64,000 nt of DNA from the NCBI RefSeq assembly GCF_022440805.1, contig NZ_JAKNTK010000001.1, positions 2,914,001-2,978,000 of the forward strand, given 5' to 3'. A program made the position numbers and the translations under genes. Source of the stretch: Holdemania massiliensis. Its GTDB lineage: Bacteria > Bacillota_I > Bacilli_A > Erysipelotrichales > Erysipelotrichaceae. The first letter of the stretch is position 1; every line of letters begins with the position of its first letter. Of the stretch, positions 26,850 to 35,714 are shown piece after piece. The notes under the pieces were generated by a model. It was not told where the DNA came from. It saw nothing but the letters and a program-made list of their open reading frames with translations, and did no database searches.

Positions 26850-28502
26850 ATGGATTACAAAAATAAAGTGATTTACCAAATCTGGCCGCGTTCTTTTCAG
26901 GATTCCAACCATGACGGCATCGGTGATCTTCGCGGAATCCTGCAGCGCCTGGATCATCTGCAGGATTTAGGGATTGATTTGATCTGGCTGTCGCCGGTCT
27001 ATTGTTCCCCCAATACAGATTACGGCTATGACATCAGCGATTATTACAGCATTCATCCGGATTTCGGAACGATGGATGATTTTGATGCTTTATTGGCAGA
27101 ATGCAAAAAACGCGGGATGGGGATCATCATGGATCTGGTGGCAAATCATACCAGTGATCAGCATCCCTGGTTTCAGGCATGCCTGAACGATGTCAACAGC
27201 CCTTATCGGGATTGTTACTACTTCCGCGAAGGCATCGGTAACAAAGAACCGAATAACTGGATCAGTATGTTTGGCGGCAGTGCCTGGACAAAAGATCCGC
27301 TGAAACCGCAAAGCTGGTATCTGACGACGTTTACGCCCCATCAATGTGATCTCAACTGGGAGAATCCCCGTGTTCGCGAGGAAGTGGCCAACGTCATGCG
27401 CTTCTGGCTGGAAAAAGGCGTCAGCGGCTTCCGCATGGACGTCATCAACACGATTGCCAAACAGCCGGGACTGCCCAGCTGGCACCCGGAGAAAAAAGGC
27501 TATCAGTTTGCGAAAGATCTGATGACCAATCTGCCGAAATCCCACGAATATATTCAGGAATTGATCGGCAAGCTCAGTCAGGATTTTGATTTCATCACAA
27601 TCGGCGAAGGCATGATGGCCGATAACGATGCCTGCGCTCTGTATGCCGGGGAAAGCCGCGGCGAGCTCAACATGATGATCATGTTTGATCTGCATCTGCA
27701 GGACTGCGGGCCCTTAGGCAAATATGATTTCCGCAAGCTTTACCACTGGACCATTCCCGGCTTCAAGTCGATCATTTTCCGCTGGCAAAGCGACAGTCAG
27801 AAACGGAACTACTGGGTTGCCAATTATATGAACAATCACGATCAGCCTCGTTCGATATCCCGTTTCGGCAACGACAGCCGCTACCGCGTCGAAAGCGCCA
27901 AGGCGTTTGCCTTGATGAATTTGACATTAAGAGGAACGCCGCTGATCTATCAGGGTGAGGAAATCGGCATGACCAACTGCCGTCTGGAAAAGGATGAATG
28001 GCGTGACTATGAGGCAATCAACATTTACAGCACGCTGCAGACCATGATGCATCTGCCGAAGTTTATCGCCAAGAAAGTGGTGCAGCGGATGACCCGCGAC
28101 CATGCCCGAACTCCGGTGCAATGGGATGCGAGCGATTATGCGGGCTTCAGCGATCATCAGCCCTGGATCAAAGTGAATCCCAACTATAAGCAGATCAATC
28201 TGAAAAATGATCTTGTCTTGGAAACAAGCATCAATCGATGGTATAAACAGGTCATTGCCCTGCGCAAAGCCTATACCGCACTGAATACCGGCATCATGAA
28301 GCCTGTTTTAAAAAACCACAAACAGATTCTCGGCTATGTCCGTAAGGATGACAAGGCAGAATTTCTTGTCTTGATCAATCTCAGCGGTTCGCTTGCCCGG
28401 TTTGATCTGAAAACCGAAGGCTCAATCTTGATGGATTCTTATCCTGATCCTCAGCCTCAGCTGCTGCGGCCTTATGAATCCAGAGTGATTCAAATTCGTT
28501 AG
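26850..28502 (+). CDS. GH13 alpha-glucosidase (oligo-1,6-glucosidase / phosphotrehalase type)
   Basis: A 550-residue family 13 enzyme. Conserved regions in order: DLIWLSPVYCSPNTDYGYD, MDLVANHTSDQHPWF, the nucleophile aspartate in FRMDVIN, the acid/base glutamate in TIGEGM, and NNHDQPRS with the transition-state aspartate. The fold and length match the oligo-1,6-glucosidase, dextran glucosidase and trehalose-6-phosphate hydrolase group, which hydrolyse alpha-glucosidic bonds in short sugars; sequence alone does not choose among these. ATG follows AGGGGTG. It is monocistronic between two terminators, with the RpiR regulator facing it on the other strand. Confidence 0.85.
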   Translation: MDYKNKVIYQIWPRSFQDSNHDGIGDLRGILQRLDHLQDLGIDLIWLSPVYCSPNTDYGYDISDYYSIHPDFGTMDDFDALLAECKKRGMGIIMDLVANHTSDQHPWFQACLNDVNSPYRDCYYFREGIGNKEPNNWISMFGGSAWTKDPLKPQSWYLTTFTPHQCDLNWENPRVREEVANVMRFWLEKGVSGFRMDVINTIAKQPGLPSWHPEKKGYQFAKDLMTNLPKSHEYIQELIGKLSQDFDFITIGEGMMADNDACALYAGESRGELNMMIMFDLHLQDCGPLGKYDFRKLYHWTIPGFKSIIFRWQSDSQKRNYWVANYMNNHDQPRSISRFGNDSRYRVESAKAFALMNLTLRGTPLIYQGEEIGMTNCRLEKDEWRDYEAINIYSTLQTMMHLPKFIAKKVVQRMTRDHARTPVQWDASDYAGFSDHQPWIKVNPNYKQINLKNDLVLETSINRWYKQVIALRKAYTALNTGIMKPVLKNHKQILGYVRKDDKAEFLVLINLSGSLARFDLKTEGSILMDSYPDPQPQLLRPYESRVIQIR

Positions 28503-28531
28503 GCAGTCAGTTTAAGTCAGGAATACCAAAC

Positions 28532-28556
28532 AAAAAGGCGGAAATTCCGCCTTTTT
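28532..28556. terminator. bidirectional terminator between alpha-glucosidase and rpiR-type gene
   Basis: AAAAAGGCGG (28532-28541) and CCGCCTTTTT (28547-28556) form a perfect stem with A- and T-tracts for both convergent genes. Confidence 0.9.
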
Positions 28557-28601
28557 ATCGTGAATGAATTTATCCTTGTATCATAACTGCTTGATCTGGC
28601 A

Positions 28602-29489
28602 TTACTTCTTGCGGTGATTTTCAGGAAAGGAGAACTCCTCATCGGGTAATAAAGGCAGTCCTCCAAATTCTGGACGGGTAATATCATCCAGTTCACGAAT
28701 GCTTTTATTATGCCGCTCCGGATCTTTCTTCCATAAATTCAAATAGATGCAGTCGATGAGAAATAACTGTGAGCAGCGATTGGTGATGGACTTGAAGTTC
28801 GTATAAATAATGAATTCCGGACAGCATAACGAATAATCAGACATGCGTTTTAAGGTATTGTCCTGAATTCCGGTGATGGTGATCAGCGTCACGCCCTGCT
28901 GCTTGGCAAACCGCGCCAGTTTGTTGGTCACCGTTGATTCTCCGGAAGAAGAAACAAAGAACGCTACATCGTTTTTCTTCATTTTCTTTAATAAAGAGAT
29001 CGCAACGAAATTATCTTCCGAGTTATAAGCTTCAATCCCAATCTCAAGCAGCCGATTTGTAAATAATTTAGCCAGTATATTGGATGACTGCGCTCCAAAA
29101 CAGAATACTTTTTCAGCTAAATATAAGCGGTCGACAATGATATCAATCGTCTGTACAGGATTATAATCCATGACTTCTTTCAATGTCGCATCATAACTTC
29201 GATACAGTTTTTCATTGGTTTCCACTGTATCTTCCTCCGGACTGACAGAGGAAATATCCATATCATTTAAGCTGCTTTTGATCAGATCATCGTATAAATC
29301 CTTATAACTTTTATAGCCCAGTTTCTGTGAAAAACGAATAATTGTCGACTGTCCGACTTCGGCCCTTTCCGCCAGTTCATAAGAAGTTAAATCTTTTACA
29401 CTCTGAAAATTATCGACAAGATAAGCTGCGATCCGATTTTCTGAATGAGTTAACGAAGGCAAGGCTCTTTTTAAATTAACAATAAACAT
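28602..29489 (-). CDS. RpiR/MurR family transcriptional regulator with SIS domain
   Basis: A 295-residue regulator: N-terminal HTH_6 domain (SYELAERAEVGQSTIIRFSQ, about residues 35-65) and a C-terminal SIS sugar-phosphate-binding domain (about 110-260; SSSGESTVT resembles the phosphate loop). RpiR proteins bind a phosphorylated sugar and control its catabolic genes. It has its own promoter and palindromic operator. It lies directly downstream of the mannose-class PTS operon on the same strand, whose promoter carries related ATGAATT half-sites, so that operon is the likely target. Confidence 0.88.
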   Translation of the reverse strand: MFIVNLKRALPSLTHSENRIAAYLVDNFQSVKDLTSYELAERAEVGQSTIIRFSQKLGYKSYKDLYDDLIKSSLNDMDISSVSPEEDTVETNEKLYRSYDATLKEVMDYNPVQTIDIIVDRLYLAEKVFCFGAQSSNILAKLFTNRLLEIGIEAYNSEDNFVAISLLKKMKKNDVAFFVSSSGESTVTNKLARFAKQQGVTLITITGIQDNTLKRMSDYSLCCPEFIIYTNFKSITNRCSQLFLIDCIYLNLWKKDPERHNKSIRELDDITRPEFGGLPLLPDEEFSFPENHRKK

Positions 29490-29509
29490 AGTTTTTCCTT
29501 ATTTTGTAA

Positions 29510-29524
29510 ATGAATTGAATTCAT
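29510..29524. promoter_or_regulatory. candidate RpiR operator
   Basis: ATGAATTGAATTCAT is a perfect 7+1+7 palindrome overlapping the downstream edge of the -10 of the rpiR-type gene. Confidence 0.6.
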
Positions 29525-29552
29525 CTTACCATTGATACCCTAAATTTGTCAA
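29523..29552 (-). promoter_or_regulatory. promoter of the RpiR-family gene
   Basis: TTGACA (29552-29547), 18-base spacer, TAAGAT (29528-29523) on the minus strand. Confidence 0.75.
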
Positions 29553-29716
29553 TTCCGCCTTGATGCAAACGAAGATGCAAAGCGGCTTTTTTCTGATTCC
29601 CCTATTGCCTTTCCCAAGCCGTCCATTTTTCTCTCTAAACGCCTCGATCAAGATGCTTTTTATTGAATCACCAAAGCTTTAAAACATAGAATTTAAACGA
29701 TGAACAGAAAGTCACA

Positions 29717-29742
29717 GCGGACAAGTTTTCCTGCTTATCCGC
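29717..29742 (-). terminator. possible weak terminator after the mannose-class PTS operon
   Basis: GCGGATAAG/CTTGTCCGC stem of 9 bp with one G-T pair, 38 bases after the stop at 29780. The following T-content on the minus strand is poor, so read-through into the rpiR-type gene is possible. The rest of the 29490-29779 gap holds only the rpiR promoter. Confidence 0.4.
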
Positions 29743-29779
29743 CGTTCTTTTTCACTTTTTCTCTGGAAAACGGAATTCC

Positions 29780-31018
29780 TCAGCCTTGCCGAATATATTC
29801 ATCCAGCGGATTGGTCTTCGCTAAATCATAATATTTTGCCAGAATTAAATCGTAGATCAGTTGATCTTTGGCATCTGAATCAGGATTTAGTCCGCAGACC
29901 ACTTTGATGGTTTCCTCGATTCCCAGCGTGCGGATTTTTTCATGCAGCTGATCAGTCCGCGGATCCCCTTCATTATGAAAGTAAAACCCATAAGCTGCAT
30001 TCTGACATATATGGACTGGCAGTATTCCGTATTCAAGCGCATTCAGGGCTGCGCCGATAAACCGATCAGTCCGGCGCAGTTTGCGAATCGGATCGTTGCC
30101 GACACGGATAACCGTATCCTTCATCGTCCGATCGCGATACCATGCCCACAGTCCCAGCTTTGTTTCCCGATCCTGTACTTTGGGCAAGCCATAACGCCGA
30201 GCCAGCCCCTGATAGGCCTCCTCTGCCGCATAATAAGCCATTCGGCTGATCTGATCATCATTAGCCGCATCGCAGACATTTTCATAACCATAGTATTGAC
30301 CAAGATACGCCAACGAACAATGGGACGTGTTGACATTCCATATCTTACAGTGCATAAACCGCAGCGTGTCATCTTCTTCGACGAAAAAGCTTGGCAGAAT
30401 AATTTGATCCGCTTTCCTGATCTGAGCGGTGTTGACCTGCAAGCAGGAAAAGGCATCATTTTGAATACTGCAGAGGTCACGCGCTTTCTGTTGAGGGGTT
30501 GGAAACGAGCTCACACGATAGATAATGGATTCGGCCAGAACGTAATAACGGTCATATTCCTTTTTTTCCTCAGCGGACAGATGTTGTTCAAAAGCTTTTG
30601 AAAAATAGTCATACAACCCGATGTAATTCGCGCCAACGACCAGGGCTGTTTGTTTATGGATATCCTGCTTTATCCGCAAAGCAATCGCGTCTTTGATATC
30701 TTGGACGATTGATTCAAAAGCATCGTCAAACGTAGCGGTAAATATTAAATCCGCTTCAGCCAGGGCCTGCAGATATAACGGCCGATCCCGATGAATATGA
30801 AAAGCCTGATAACCGCTCACAACACATTCATCAAACCCGCTGCCGTCGGCATTTTCAGAAAACGAAAGGTATTGTTTCTGCCGATTCAGCTGATCAATCA
30901 GTTCAGCATTGATATCTCCAAATGTGATCGAGTACCCATCCTTATAACAAAACTCACCGTGAAGTCCGCGGCCGCTGCGGCCGGCTCCAATAATTACGAC
31001 ATTTCCTTTTTTCTTCAT
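29780..31018 (-). CDS. mannitol-1-phosphate 5-dehydrogenase-like polyol-phosphate dehydrogenase
   Basis: A 412-residue member of the long-chain mannitol dehydrogenase family. The N-terminal Rossmann motif is NVVIIGAGRSGRGLHGE (nucleotide binding) and the C-terminal mannitol dehydrogenase domain carries LRRTDRFIGAALNALEYG. The family oxidises polyol phosphates such as mannitol-1-phosphate to ketose phosphates. It is somewhat divergent and the polyol is uncertain. It is the last gene of the operon with IIA, IIB, IIC, IID, two phosphomannose isomerase homologues and a HAD protein; 16 bases separate it from IID. Confidence 0.7.
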   Translation of the reverse strand: MKKKGNVVIIGAGRSGRGLHGEFCYKDGYSITFGDINAELIDQLNRQKQYLSFSENADGSGFDECVVSGYQAFHIHRDRPLYLQALAEADLIFTATFDDAFESIVQDIKDAIALRIKQDIHKQTALVVGANYIGLYDYFSKAFEQHLSAEEKKEYDRYYVLAESIIYRVSSFPTPQQKARDLCSIQNDAFSCLQVNTAQIRKADQIILPSFFVEEDDTLRFMHCKIWNVNTSHCSLAYLGQYYGYENVCDAANDDQISRMAYYAAEEAYQGLARRYGLPKVQDRETKLGLWAWYRDRTMKDTVIRVGNDPIRKLRRTDRFIGAALNALEYGILPVHICQNAAYGFYFHNEGDPRTDQLHEKIRTLGIEETIKVVCGLNPDSDAKDQLIYDLILAKYYDLAKTNPLDEYIRQG

Positions 31019-31034
31019 CTTCGTTTACCTCTGC

Positions 31035-31880
31035 TTAAAAGATTCCGACGGCTGCACCTAAAATGCAGACTGCGAAAATACCGAATATAATCTTCATGAT
31101 GCTTGTTTTCTTTCTGATCAGATTCAGACAGAGAATCGCAAGCGACAATTCCAGAATTCCCGGAATAATGCCGTTAAAAATGTCCAGAACATTCAGCTCC
31201 GCGCCGCTGAGATTCAAGACCAGATTGATCGGTATACTGACCTGCTGAGCAACCATGCCGCCGATCATCACCAGGCCGATCGTCGCCGCAGTTTTGGTCA
31301 GCAGCTGAATCAATCCTGATTCATAAACCTTGCTGATAAAACCGGTTCCCAGTTTATAACCGATAAATGTCAAATAGTAACGCAGGGCAAAGCCGGGGAT
31401 ATTAAAGAGCAGAGCGAACAGAATTGGGCCTAAAGCGTTGCCCGCAAGGCAATACGGCAAGGCGATTCCAGTCACGATAACACGCCAGGTAACCCAGAAA
31501 ATCGAATCGCCGATTCCGGAAAGCGGTCCTTGAATACTGGCCTTTACAGCGTCGATTGAAGAAACGTCAAAGTCCTCCTTTTCCGCGGCTTCCTTTTCCA
31601 TAGCGGCAAAGATTGAATAACATAACGGCGCTACCTGCGGTGTGATGTTGAAAAAGCCTTTCGATTCCCGATCAAGTACCTTGAGCTTTCGCTGCTTCTG
31701 CGCAGGATCTTTGTCACTGTTAGGATAAAGCCAGCTGATATAAGGATAGAGCACCCATGCGACAGAAGTTCCCAGCATCCGGCTGTAACACCAGGCGATC
31801 GCATAGTTATTGCTTCTCCAAAACATACTGTTGAGCAGTTTCACTTCATCGTTAGACAGTCCTTCTTTTAATTTACTCAT
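31035..31880 (-). CDS. PTS mannose/sorbose-class EIID
   Basis: A 281-residue EIID subunit: N-terminal amphipathic region, the signature GPLSGIGDSIFWVTWRVI (about residues 118-135), and C-terminal hydrophobic segments. EIID works with EIIC as the membrane channel of mannose-family PTS. The start overlaps the stop of EIIC by 4 bases. The family covers mannose, fructose, sorbose, hexosamines and glycated amines, so specificity is open. Confidence 0.93.
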   Translation of the reverse strand: MSKLKEGLSNDEVKLLNSMFWRSNNYAIAWCYSRMLGTSVAWVLYPYISWLYPNSDKDPAQKQRKLKVLDRESKGFFNITPQVAPLCYSIFAAMEKEAAEKEDFDVSSIDAVKASIQGPLSGIGDSIFWVTWRVIVTGIALPYCLAGNALGPILFALLFNIPGFALRYYLTFIGYKLGTGFISKVYESGLIQLLTKTAATIGLVMIGGMVAQQVSIPINLVLNLSGAELNVLDIFNGIIPGILELSLAILCLNLIRKKTSIMKIIFGIFAVCILGAAVGIF

Positions 31881-32674
31881 CGAAAGAAATCCTCCTCTTC
31901 TGTTTCAGGTGTTTCTGTAAGCACTGAGGCTTCAGCGGCCAATTTGCGCTGATCAAAATAACTGAATACGTCCCGCAAAGCGATAAAGACCGCAATTATT
32001 GCCAAAAACAGGATATCCAGATTCAAATATTTCATCAGGAAGAAACCAAAGAGGAAATACAAGGCTGTTTTCTTATCCCATAGCTGCGAAGTCAAAACCG
32101 CAAGACCGACGACAGGAAGCATGGCACCCGCAGCATTCACGCCGGTCAGCACAAATTCCGGCAGACTGCCCATGATGGCGGAAACCAAATCGCCGCCGAA
32201 TAAAACCGCAAGGAAGACAAACACAGCACCGATAGAAAGCTCGATAAACGACAGACAGTGGCTGACGATCGTCCATCCCCGATAATCATCTTTCATTAAA
32301 AATTTGTCAATCATCGGAGTGAAGATTTCGCCGATCGCCGGCTCCATGGCAATCGCCAAGGCACACAGGTAACCGATTGGCGTCGCTACCGCAATCGCTT
32401 CATTCACCGATAAATTATTTAATATGGCAAAGGAAACTGCAATCGCGGCCGAAGCTCCGGGATCGGCCGAGGTTGCGCTGCCGACGAAAACAACGCCCAT
32501 AAAAATCAATTCCAGCTGCGCGCCGATAATGCAGCCCAGCTCAAAATTTCCAAGAATCAAACCGACAAGCGGCCCCAGGAAAATTGGTCGGTCCAGCATC
32601 ATGTTCGGGGCATGATAGCCGGTCAAGTGGCAGGCCCACATCGCGAAGGCGACTAAAAAGGCTTTTAATAACAT
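31877..32674 (-). CDS. PTS mannose/sorbose-class EIIC
   Basis: A 265-residue permease with several membrane segments; the early pattern DRPIFLGPLVGLILGNFELG followed by IIGAQLELIFMGVV is typical of this class. It partners the overlapping EIID. The start is preceded by GAGGAGGG. Member of the eight-gene operon from 36362 to 29780. Confidence 0.92.
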   Translation of the reverse strand: MLLKAFLVAFAMWACHLTGYHAPNMMLDRPIFLGPLVGLILGNFELGCIIGAQLELIFMGVVFVGSATSADPGASAAIAVSFAILNNLSVNEAIAVATPIGYLCALAIAMEPAIGEIFTPMIDKFLMKDDYRGWTIVSHCLSFIELSIGAVFVFLAVLFGGDLVSAIMGSLPEFVLTGVNAAGAMLPVVGLAVLTSQLWDKKTALYFLFGFFLMKYLNLDILFLAIIAVFIALRDVFSYFDQRKLAAEASVLTETPETEEEDFFR

Positions 32675-32689
32675 GTCATTCCCTCCTCT

Positions 32690-33172
32690 TTAATGAATAA
32701 CGATTGTTTTTTTAGGTTGATTGGCTAAGACCTGGCAGTAACAATTCAGATCTTTGGCCATAATCTTCTGAATCACTTCCAGCTCCTGCGGATCCACTGA
32801 CAGATTTGAAGTCAGCATTTTCTTATTGACGCCGTTAGGATTCGCCTGGAATCCATAATTCGCCAGATTGACATCATGAATCGCAGGTACACTTTCAATC
32901 AATTTTAGAACATTGTACGGATTGGCGCAGATCACTAAAATCTTCATCGCCTCGCAGCGCGGATCATTTAATATCTTCGCGGCTTTCTCGACTGTGAGAA
33001 TCAGCATTTTTGCTTCCTTAGGTGCACTCATTTTTAGCAGCTGGCATTGGATTTCATTCTGCGCAACTTCATCATCCGCTAAGATGATTCTGGCAATTCC
33101 TAAAAATCCGATCCAGGTGGTTGTCACCTGTCCATGAAGCAAACGTTCATCTAATCGTAGATAAATCATCAT
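32690..33172 (-). CDS. PTS mannose/sorbose-class EIIB
   Basis: A 160-residue EIIB of the mannose/sorbose class; the phosphorylated histidine lies in LRLDERLLHGQVTTTW (about residue 14), where most relatives read DDRLIHGQV. It carries phosphate from EIIA to sugar. ATG 33172 follows AAGGAGATC. It is separated from the EIIA gene by 137 bases, an unusual gap inside this otherwise tight operon. Confidence 0.92.
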   Translation of the reverse strand: MMIYLRLDERLLHGQVTTTWIGFLGIARIILADDEVAQNEIQCQLLKMSAPKEAKMLILTVEKAAKILNDPRCEAMKILVICANPYNVLKLIESVPAIHDVNLANYGFQANPNGVNKKMLTSNLSVDPQELEVIQKIMAKDLNCYCQVLANQPKKTIVIH

Positions 33173-33309
33173 GATCTCCTTTTCAAAGCATCAGCTTAAG
33201 TTAACCTATTTATTTTTAAAGTCTGAATCCATCATTCTTTCTATCTTCCGCCGCTTATCTCAGCTGCCGTTAACAGACAGCCCCCAGGGATCAGCCTTCC
33301 GCCTCCTTG
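33173..33309 (-). other. intra-operon gap between EIIA and EIIB genes
   Basis: No gene is evident here. It begins just after the EIIA stop with AAGGAGG, which looks like a good ribosome site but is followed by no ATG, GTG or TTG frame of useful length, and contains weak inverted repeats around a GTTAAC. It may be the remnant of a lost small gene or an intercistronic regulatory segment. Confidence 0.4.
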
Positions 33310-33735
33310 TTAGGCTTCAAAAAAATCAAAATCCTCGTTGGCGGGCAAATCCTGAAGGGCATCATTCATCAATACGATCTCCTGCTTGGACTTTTCAACG
33401 ACCTCACGAAGATAAGCCGGATTGATCATCGCTTCATCGGCAACGCTTAATTCCAGCAGCAGCGCTAAGTTAAAACCTGTAATCAGGTAGAAATCGTGCT
33501 GCAGGCAATGCTGCGCAACTTTCTGATTGACACTGCCTCCCTTGAGATCCGTTAGAATAATCAACGTTTCTTCCGGCTTTTTATTTTGCAGCAGAGTTTC
33601 AATATAATGATCCGGATGCATCTCTTCGGTGAAGCAGCTGACCGCTGTTAATTCGCAGTTTCCCGCAAGAAACTGAACGGTTTCCTTCGCTCCCTGAGCC
33701 AGGCCGGCATGCGTCATAATTACAATTTTTTTCAT
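33310..33735 (-). CDS. PTS mannose-class EIIA
   Basis: A 141-residue EIIA-Man domain: phosphorylated histidine in IVIMTHAGLAQG (about residue 9) and the conserved LTDLKGGSVNQ loop near residue 62. It takes phosphate from HPr. It starts 3 bases after the upstream phosphomannose isomerase-like gene, so these are co-translated. Confidence 0.93.
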   Translation of the reverse strand: MKKIVIMTHAGLAQGAKETVQFLAGNCELTAVSCFTEEMHPDHYIETLLQNKKPEETLIILTDLKGGSVNQKVAQHCLQHDFYLITGFNLALLLELSVADEAMINPAYLREVVEKSKQEIVLMNDALQDLPANEDFDFFEA

Positions 33736-33738
33736 GCC

Positions 33739-34677
33739 TTACTCCCGATAGGTGATTGTCATTAAATCCAAATTCCCGCAGATTTCGATTTTTCCAAAAC
33801 GGCAGGGAACAAACACAGTTTCTCCGGCTTTAATCTCACAGTCATTTATTCTCCCGCTGCCATTGGCACAGACATAAAACATAAACGCTTCCGTTTCAAA
33901 GAAACCTTGCTCTGCAACCTGGATCCGACCGGCGGTGTAAACGTTTTTTTCGTCATAGAACCGTGTGATTTCACAGCCCTCCGCTTTGGTCTTCTCGGGC
34001 CAGAAGGCATTCAGCGTGTCATCGGGAATCCGGATGTTGTCAAAAACCTGCTGAATATGAAGCTCTCTTTCTTTGCCGGTTTTCGGATCGATCCGATCAA
34101 AATCGTATAAGCGGTATGTAATATCGGCATTGGTCGAAAAAGCGACCGCAATGGCTCCCTGACAGAAAGCATGCAGTGAACCTGCTGGAACATGGATATA
34201 CTGACCGGGCTGCATTTCAATATAACGAAACAGACGATCCCAATTCTTTTCTTTTGTCCATTGCTCAAATTCAGCCTGTGTCTGGGCATGATGACCGATG
34301 ACCATGCGGTTTTTCTCCGGTCCTTCCAAGATCACCCAGCCTTCCGGTCGGCCGCGGCTGCCCTCTGTTTTCAAAGCATAGGCATCATCAGGATGCAGCT
34401 GGATTGATAAGTAGCTGTCAGAATGTGCCATACAGACTTCGACAGGCATGATCTCACTTTGAATGCCAAACAGCTCTCGGTTATGTTTATAAAAGTCCGA
34501 TAAGTGCAGGCCAGTGCCGGTTACGACATTATCCAAATGGCCCGGCATCGCACAAACGTTATAGACTTCCGCAATATTCTCAAGCTCTGTTTCATAGTGA
34601 TATTTCGTTCTTAAGGCCTGAGTGCCCCAAATCCGCTGTTCAAATACCGGCTCAATCTTATAAATCTTTTTCTCCAT
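33739..34677 (-). CDS. manA: mannose-6-phosphate isomerase, class I (complete metal site)
   Basis: About 312 residues, the short Firmicute type of cupin phosphomannose isomerase, interconverting mannose-6-phosphate and fructose-6-phosphate. Metal ligands are visible as SIQLHPDD (Gln and His), RPEGW (Glu) and HVPAGSLHAF (His). ATG 34677 is 8 bases after GAGGAG; an ATG at 34683 is too close. A second, divergent copy lies immediately upstream (34711-35643). Together with the mannose-class PTS the pair suggests a mannose-like or epimerised hexose phosphate enters glycolysis. Confidence 0.88.
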   Translation of the reverse strand: MEKKIYKIEPVFEQRIWGTQALRTKYHYETELENIAEVYNVCAMPGHLDNVVTGTGLHLSDFYKHNRELFGIQSEIMPVEVCMAHSDSYLSIQLHPDDAYALKTEGSRGRPEGWVILEGPEKNRMVIGHHAQTQAEFEQWTKEKNWDRLFRYIEMQPGQYIHVPAGSLHAFCQGAIAVAFSTNADITYRLYDFDRIDPKTGKERELHIQQVFDNIRIPDDTLNAFWPEKTKAEGCEITRFYDEKNVYTAGRIQVAEQGFFETEAFMFYVCANGSGRINDCEIKAGETVFVPCRFGKIEICGNLDLMTITYRE

Positions 34678-34710
34678 TTTCATTTCTCCTCTGTTTTTTT
34701 AACTTCATTC

Positions 34711-35643
34711 TTAATCCAAATACGATAGAATACAGAGATCGGCAGCCTGGTCAAAGACTAATTCTGAACTGTGAGCGGGAACAAACAGGGTTTCCCCAGG
34801 CTTTATTTTCATCCCGTTTATCGCTGTTTCACCCTCTAAACAAAGGATAAACATGAACTCCTCCTGTTGATAGCGGGAGTTGGGCGTTGTTTTAATGCGT
34901 TTGCCTACATATTCTTTGGGTTTGGAATAGTAATCATAAATCAGACAGCCCTTAGATTGGTACGGTGTAACGGCATAGGGATGAATTTCATCATCCGGAA
35001 TCCGGATATTATCCAATACGCCCTGAATATTCAGCGGCCGCTTCGGATCATTTCGGTCATAATCGTATAAGCGGTAGGTCACATCTCCATTCGTTGAATA
35101 AGCGACCATGATCACACTGCCGTCGCCGCTTTCCGCATGAAGTGTTCCAATCGGTGTATGGGTAAAATCAGTCGCTTTGCCTTTCACTTTTCGCAGCAGC
35201 GTATCCCACTCTCCTTTTGCCACTTTGCTTTTCAGCTCTTCCATTGACTGCGCAGTATGTCCGATCATGAATTCCACTTCAGCATCGGAATCCGTCAGCG
35301 CAAAGCCGCCTTCGATCTTTCCCCGCATCTGATCATGAGCTAAACCATAAGCATCGGTAGGATGCAGATGAACTGATAATTTTCCATCGGCACAGGCAGT
35401 CACCAAACGAACCGGCAATGCATCGGCATCGCAGTCAAACAAGTCGCGATGTTGTTGATAGAATTGGGAAAGCGGAATATTCTCACCTTCGACCAGGTTG
35501 TCCAAATGACCTGGAATCGCAATGACGTGATAGGCCTCCGCAATATTCTGCAGGTCCGTCTGATAATGGAATTTTTCCCGAATCTTCTGTCCTCCCCAAA
35601 TTCTTTCTTCGTAAATGGGCTGGATGCGATAATACTTATCCAT
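34711..35643 (-). CDS. class I phosphomannose isomerase paralogue with altered metal site
   Basis: A 310-residue homologue of the following gene, alignable along its whole length (WGGQKIREKFHYQTDLQNIAE). At the metal site the usual Gln-x-His is replaced: SVHLHPTD, i.e. Gln to His and PDD to PTD, and the W after the ligand Glu is Gly (KIEGG). The late motif is HTPIGTLHAES in place of VPAGSLHA. It may still bind metal, but a changed substrate or a non-catalytic role is possible. A good AAGGAG lies 10 bases before the ATG. Confidence 0.8.
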   Translation of the reverse strand: MDKYYRIQPIYEERIWGGQKIREKFHYQTDLQNIAEAYHVIAIPGHLDNLVEGENIPLSQFYQQHRDLFDCDADALPVRLVTACADGKLSVHLHPTDAYGLAHDQMRGKIEGGFALTDSDAEVEFMIGHTAQSMEELKSKVAKGEWDTLLRKVKGKATDFTHTPIGTLHAESGDGSVIMVAYSTNGDVTYRLYDYDRNDPKRPLNIQGVLDNIRIPDDEIHPYAVTPYQSKGCLIYDYYSKPKEYVGKRIKTTPNSRYQQEEFMFILCLEGETAINGMKIKPGETLFVPAHSSELVFDQAADLCILSYLD

Positions 35644-35714
35644 ACTCTCACTGCTCCTTTCAACAGTTTATATAGTAAGGCCGCGGCACCTTTACTCTCT
35701 TATTTCATGGTCTG

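Noticed and set aside
29571..29600. Terminator at AAAGCGGCTTTTTT
   Set aside because: The stem has a 1-base loop and no gene ends just before it on the plus strand.
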